Assembly (NCBI GenBank): GCA_040222875.1
Contig: JAVKCG010000039.1
Span: 1-64,000 of the forward strand
Direction of reading: 5' to 3'
DNA length: 64,000 bases
From: JAJCYL01 sp040222875
GTDB taxonomy: Bacteria; Bacteroidota; Bacteroidia; Cytophagales; Cyclobacteriaceae
This document shows positions 60,780 to 64,000 of this stretch, one piece after another; within the stretch, counting starts at the first letter, position 1, and each line of letters begins with the position of its first letter. The notes beneath the pieces were generated by a model. That model ran no database searches. It was not told the origin of the DNA and saw nothing but the letters and a program-made list of their open reading frames with translations. The position numbers and the translations under genes were made by a program.

Positions 60780-61834
60780 GATCTCACTGTGGCTTCCCTC
60801 CTGATTTTTCCTGTAGGAGTATTAACAAACCTATCCATGGAGATTAACTCTTTAGGGTTTTTATACTTCGGCAGCACTTCTTTTAACCGATCTAGAATTT
60901 TACTGCCATCATCAATTTGGCCTTCAAAAAACAATACCGCTTTCTGCCCCAATCCCTCATCAGCTACACCATGAAGAAAAAACCTGCCTTTCATACCCAT
61001 TAAATTGAGCTCTTCCTGAATTTTTAACTCAATTACCTCCGGATGAATTTTTATTCCCCCAGAATTAATTACGTTATCGGTTCTTCCTATCCATTCAAAG
61101 CTCCTATCGTCAATCAACTCAACAACATCGTTGGTCATAATCCAGGGAGTATTTTCATCTATTTTAATCGCTAATCGGCCTTGATTCTTATTATTAATTT
61201 TGATGCCGCTTAAAACGTGGTACACACCGCCTGAAGTATGAAGCGGCTTAAGGGCAATATGGGATATCGTTTCGGTCATCCCATAAGTTTGGTAAACCGG
61301 AAAAGGTGAATCTAAAAAACCCCTCCGTGTTTTAGGATCAATTGAGCCTCCGCCAATAATAAGTGCCTTCATTTCACTAAGCAATTCCCGAGATGGCTGT
61401 TGGATAAAAGCTTGAGCCTGCAATGGTGTGATAGCAATAAATGTAGGTCTGCTTTTAATATCAACGTTGTCAAGGGGATCCGCAGTTGGCTCTTTAAGTA
61501 TAATATTCATCCCAGCTATTAATGCCCTGATTATCATCATAAATCCGCCAATAAATTCAGCATTGATGCAAACCAGTGCGGTATCTGATGAAGTCAAACC
61601 GAAATAATCAATGGTCTTTTCGGCACTGGCCTGAAGTTGGTCTCGAGTTAGAATAATCTCCTTTGGGGTACCCGTAGAACCAGATGTGGTTATTCGAAAT
61701 GTATTTTCACCCACCTGCCAATCGTGAATTATTCTAAGGGCTTGCTTTTCAAAGTCACTTAGCCCTTTGTGATCGTGGTCAAGTACTTCAGAAAGTAGCT
61801 TAGTACCAGATGAAAATGTTATGCGTTGATGCAA
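60764..61834 (-). CDS. menE: AMP-binding acyl-CoA ligase, MenE-like
   Basis: The 356-aa protein is short, as is usual for Bacteroidota o-succinylbenzoate-CoA ligases. The AMP-binding loop is TTSGSTGTPKE (49-59). Further motifs are VCINAEFIGGFMMIIRALIAGM, ALIIGGGSID, YQTYGMTETISHIAL, VELIDDRSFEWIGRTDNVINSGGIKIHP and PKYKNPKELISMDRFVNTPTGKIRR, with the catalytic Lys near the C-terminus. The step would be menaquinone synthesis. No other men gene is in the window, so the symbol is probable rather than proven. Confidence 0.78.
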   Translation of the reverse strand: MHQRITFSSGTKLLSEVLDHDHKGLSDFEKQALRIIHDWQVGENTFRITTSGSTGTPKEIILTRDQLQASAEKTIDYFGLTSSDTALVCINAEFIGGFMMIIRALIAGMNIILKEPTADPLDNVDIKSRPTFIAITPLQAQAFIQQPSRELLSEMKALIIGGGSIDPKTRRGFLDSPFPVYQTYGMTETISHIALKPLHTSGGVYHVLSGIKINNKNQGRLAIKIDENTPWIMTNDVVELIDDRSFEWIGRTDNVINSGGIKIHPEVIELKIQEELNLMGMKGRFFLHGVADEGLGQKAVLFFEGQIDDGSKILDRLKEVLPKYKNPKELISMDRFVNTPTGKIRREATVRSYFKR

Positions 61835-61900
61835 TATTACTATCAGTATCTTGCTATAAATTTAAATATCAGAATATTAAACCTGGCTTAATCTATTCTT

Positions 61901-63409
61901 ATGAAATCCTTTTGGTCGTACTTCATCCTTAGCTTATCCGTTATTCACGTCAATGCTCAATCACCTGAGCAATTAAATAATTGGGCACTTCAAAAAACTG
62001 TTCCAGGTATAACTGAACTCCGGGATTTCATAGCTATACCTAATGACGCCGTCAATCTTGATGACATCAACATGAATGTCGAATGGTTAAAAACAGCGTT
62101 TACCAAACGAAACTTCACAATTCAAGTACTCGAAACTGAAAACACCCCATTATTCTTTGCCGAGAAAAAAGTAAACAAAAAAGCGCCCACTGTTTTATTC
62201 TACATGCATTATGACGGCCAGTCCGTCGATAAGTCAAAATGGGATCAAGACGACCCATTTAAGGCCGTATTGAAGAAAAAGGTAGATGGAAAATGGATAG
62301 AAACAGATTGGGAAGAACTAAGTATTGATGGGCCTGAATATCGCATTTTCGGCCGATCATCCTCAGATGATAAAGGGCCTATAATTATGTTGCTTCAGGC
62401 CATTGATGCACTTGAAGACAATGAGTTGAAATTGAAGTACAACCTAAAAGTGGTTTTGGACGGAGAGGAAGAAAAAGGGGGCAATCAATTACCAGAAGCA
62501 GTTGCTAAATACAGAGACATTTTACAAGCTGATCATATGATCATTAATGACGGCCCTAAACATTTATCAGGGAAACCGACATTGGTTTTTGGGTGTAGGG
62601 GCAATACACGGGTAGATATAACGGTTTACGGGACAAGAGTGCATCAACATAGTGGCCATTATGGTAACTACGCTCCAAACCCCGTATTCATGATGGCTCA
62701 TCTCCTGGCTTCAATGAAGTCACCTGATGGCAGGGTAATTATTGAGGGTTATTATGATGGCATTGATTTGAATAATGAAATCAAAGAGCGATTGGCTGCA
62801 GTACCAGATGATGTTAACACCATTCATCAAACAATTGGTATTGCAAAGCCAGAAGCAGTCGGTAATAACATTCAAGAAGCATTGCAGTTTCCTTCCTTAA
62901 ATGTTCGTGGTATTTCTGCTGCCTGGATTGGGAAGGAGGCCAGAACTATTGTGCCTCAGGATGTAACGGCAGCATTTGATCTGAGGTTAGTTCCTGAGAG
63001 TGACCCTGATCGGCTTAAATTGCTAATCAAAAATCATATTGAGGGCCAGGGCTATTATGTAATAGACAGGGCACCGACAGAACAGGAAAGGATGACGCAT
63101 CCTAAAATTGCTACCTATAAAACAGGTAAAGCAACACTTCCTTTTAGAACAGATCTAGATTCTGAAACTGGTGATTGGCTATCGGCAGCGTTAAAAAAAG
63201 GCCTAGGCGAAGATCCGGTCAAAATTAGGATAATGGGTGGAACTGTTCCTACCTCAACCTTCATCAATGAGCTTAATGTTCCAGCCATAATAGTTCCGCT
63301 GGTTAACCCAGACAACAACCAACACAGCCCCAATGAAAACCTCAGGGTTGGTAACTTCACTTATGGAGTACAAGCTTTTCTCTCAATTCTCTTAAATGAG
63401 CCTGAATAA
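61901..63409 (+). CDS. Secreted M20-family metallopeptidase
   Basis: The 502-aa protein has a signal peptide ending VNAQ. M20 metal ligands are visible: H103 in LFYMHYDGQ, the bridging Asp in GRSSSDDKGP (about 156-157), E189/E190 in LDGEEEKGG with the catalytic Glu, then Asp in INDGPKHL and His near the C-terminus (NNQHSPNENL). A dimerisation domain sits in the middle (TRVDITVYGTRVHQHSGHYGN). The family cleaves dipeptides or small amides; this subgroup acts outside the cytoplasm. It diverges from the MenE-like gene and ends at a shared terminator. Confidence 0.9.
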   Translation: MKSFWSYFILSLSVIHVNAQSPEQLNNWALQKTVPGITELRDFIAIPNDAVNLDDINMNVEWLKTAFTKRNFTIQVLETENTPLFFAEKKVNKKAPTVLFYMHYDGQSVDKSKWDQDDPFKAVLKKKVDGKWIETDWEELSIDGPEYRIFGRSSSDDKGPIIMLLQAIDALEDNELKLKYNLKVVLDGEEEKGGNQLPEAVAKYRDILQADHMIINDGPKHLSGKPTLVFGCRGNTRVDITVYGTRVHQHSGHYGNYAPNPVFMMAHLLASMKSPDGRVIIEGYYDGIDLNNEIKERLAAVPDDVNTIHQTIGIAKPEAVGNNIQEALQFPSLNVRGISAAWIGKEARTIVPQDVTAAFDLRLVPESDPDRLKLLIKNHIEGQGYYVIDRAPTEQERMTHPKIATYKTGKATLPFRTDLDSETGDWLSAALKKGLGEDPVKIRIMGGTVPTSTFINELNVPAIIVPLVNPDNNQHSPNENLRVGNFTYGVQAFLSILLNEPE

Positions 63410-63411
63410 AA

Positions 63412-63436
63412 AAACCGCCCCATGCTAGGGCGGTTT
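63412..63436. terminator. Bidirectional terminator between convergent genes
   Basis: Perfect 9-bp stem AAACCGCCC/GGGCGGTTT with a 7-base loop lies 3 bp past the peptidase stop and about 28 bp from the stop of the minus-strand gene. Upstream A-run and downstream T residues fit both directions. Confidence 0.88.
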
Positions 63437-63463
63437 ATCATGCCTTCTATATTTTAATTTGTT

Positions 63464-64000
63464 CTAATTGAACGTCATCTGATTAGCGTAGAGATCTTCA
63501 TCCAATTCAATGATTTCTTCATCTTCATCAATCACTCCGAGGAATGCCTCCACCAGCTCAATATTCTTCGACATGAGATCATAGAGGTCATCTTTTGCCA
63601 ATACGAGTAAAATGGATTCTTCAATTGTGGTTGCGGAATAATCGTAAATATCTGCATTCACGATATTCTTCTCACCAATCAAGGTGCCAGGCTCAATTAT
63701 TTGCTTAACCTGATCTCCATCATGCAGCTTGACTTTACCTGTAATTGGCAGATAAATTGGTTCATCACCGGCCGATCCTTTTTCGATAATAGTGTGATCT
63801 GGCCCTAACTTGATTTCCTCAACACATTCTGCAACATCAGCCAACACAAGCCCAGAAACACCTTTAAAAAGGTGGAGCTTTTTGAGTCTCAGGGTTATCT
63901 CAAACTTGTATTGCTTTTGGTGATAATCTTCGTCCTCATCCCTAAATACAGGTGGAAGGATTTGTTTATCAAGATCCCTCTTAACCGTAGGGTTAATCCT
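63464..64000 (-). CDS. Cyclic-nucleotide-binding-domain protein, N-terminus off window
   Basis: The frame is open from 63464 to the right edge (179 codons), so the start is missing; an internal GTG at 63847 is not the true start. The visible part reads KRDLDKQILPPVF, FEITLRLKKLHLFKGVSG, then a CAP-like beta-roll: ADVAECVEEIKLGPDHTIIEKGSAGDEPIYLPITGKVKLHDGDQVKQIIEPGTLIGEKN, ending in an acidic tail. The cNMP-binding (PF00027) fold is recognisable; the phosphate-binding Arg is not clear, so it may not bind nucleotide. The upstream domain is unknown. Confidence 0.75.
   Translation of the reverse strand, partial: RINPTVKRDLDKQILPPVFRDEDEDYHQKQYKFEITLRLKKLHLFKGVSGLVLADVAECVEEIKLGPDHTIIEKGSAGDEPIYLPITGKVKLHDGDQVKQIIEPGTLIGEKNIVNADIYDYSATTIEESILLVLAKDDLYDLMSKNIELVEAFLGVIDEDEEIIELDEDLYANQMTFN

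Noticed and set aside
1..64000. CRISPR arrays, rRNA and tRNA genes
   Set aside because: No regular short repeats with unique spacers and no recognisable RNA-gene sequence was found; the only periodic DNA is the coding repeats of the adhesin gene.

Overview
The window looks like a chromosomal segment of a marine-type Bacteroidota, probably of the Cytophagales group. This rests on surface proteins with FG-GAP/VCBS and Ig-like repeats, one of them ending in a gliding-type C-terminal domain. It also rests on a PorV2/PorU2 pair of the type IX secretion system (T9SS), a SusC-style TonB receptor with a carboxypeptidase-regulatory-like N-terminus, and lipoproteins with Asp-rich export signals after the lipid cysteine. 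Other markers are DUF2911, head-GIN and PspC families, a Na+-NQR operon and TAnnTTTG promoter boxes. I saw no rRNA, tRNA or CRISPR array. Taxon assignment is inference from gene families.

Layout: 1-13366 (minus) is the N-terminal 4455 codons of a giant surface protein that runs off the left edge. 13597-16893 (minus) is a second, complete FG-GAP/Ig protein, followed by a TonB receptor (17036-19381, minus). 19563-21762 is an integron-like island. It holds a decayed tyrosine recombinase, three attC-like imperfect palindromes, a TPR-lipoprotein cassette and a HigBA toxin-antitoxin cassette with its own promoter. 21807-26950 carries a penicillin-acylase-family lipoprotein, a 3-methyladenine glycosylase, an uncharacterised protein, a lipoprotein and miaA. 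27429-33393 is an AT-rich block with an ABC exporter, two paralogous glycosyltransferases and two sulfotransferase genes (one a double-domain fusion), which suggests synthesis and export of a sulfated glycan or glycolipid.

33532-39695 is mixed housekeeping: OMP, YdjM-like, NAD(P)-binding protein, dtd, coiled-coil lipoprotein, GH13 lipoprotein, a 53-aa membrane protein, YbjQ and a lipoprotein. 39696-44329 (minus) is nqrABCDE without nqrF, then cmk and a frameshifted Asp-rich lipoprotein. 46191-51639 has a DUF2911 protein, feoA-feoB plus a 37-aa FeoB-associated protein, a TolB-like protein and a membrane AraC regulator. 51645-54439 (minus) is a padR-pspC/GIN pair. 54652-60779 is porV2-porU2. 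60764-64000 has a MenE-like ligase, a secreted M20 peptidase and a cNMP-binding protein cut by the right edge.

The strongest candidate for something under-described is the cassette island. In both cassettes the left boundary is the reverse complement (or nearly so) of the R''-like box of the same cassette's own terminal palindrome, the geometry expected of integron cassettes. Yet the recombinase remnant next to them does not show the IntI-specific patch.
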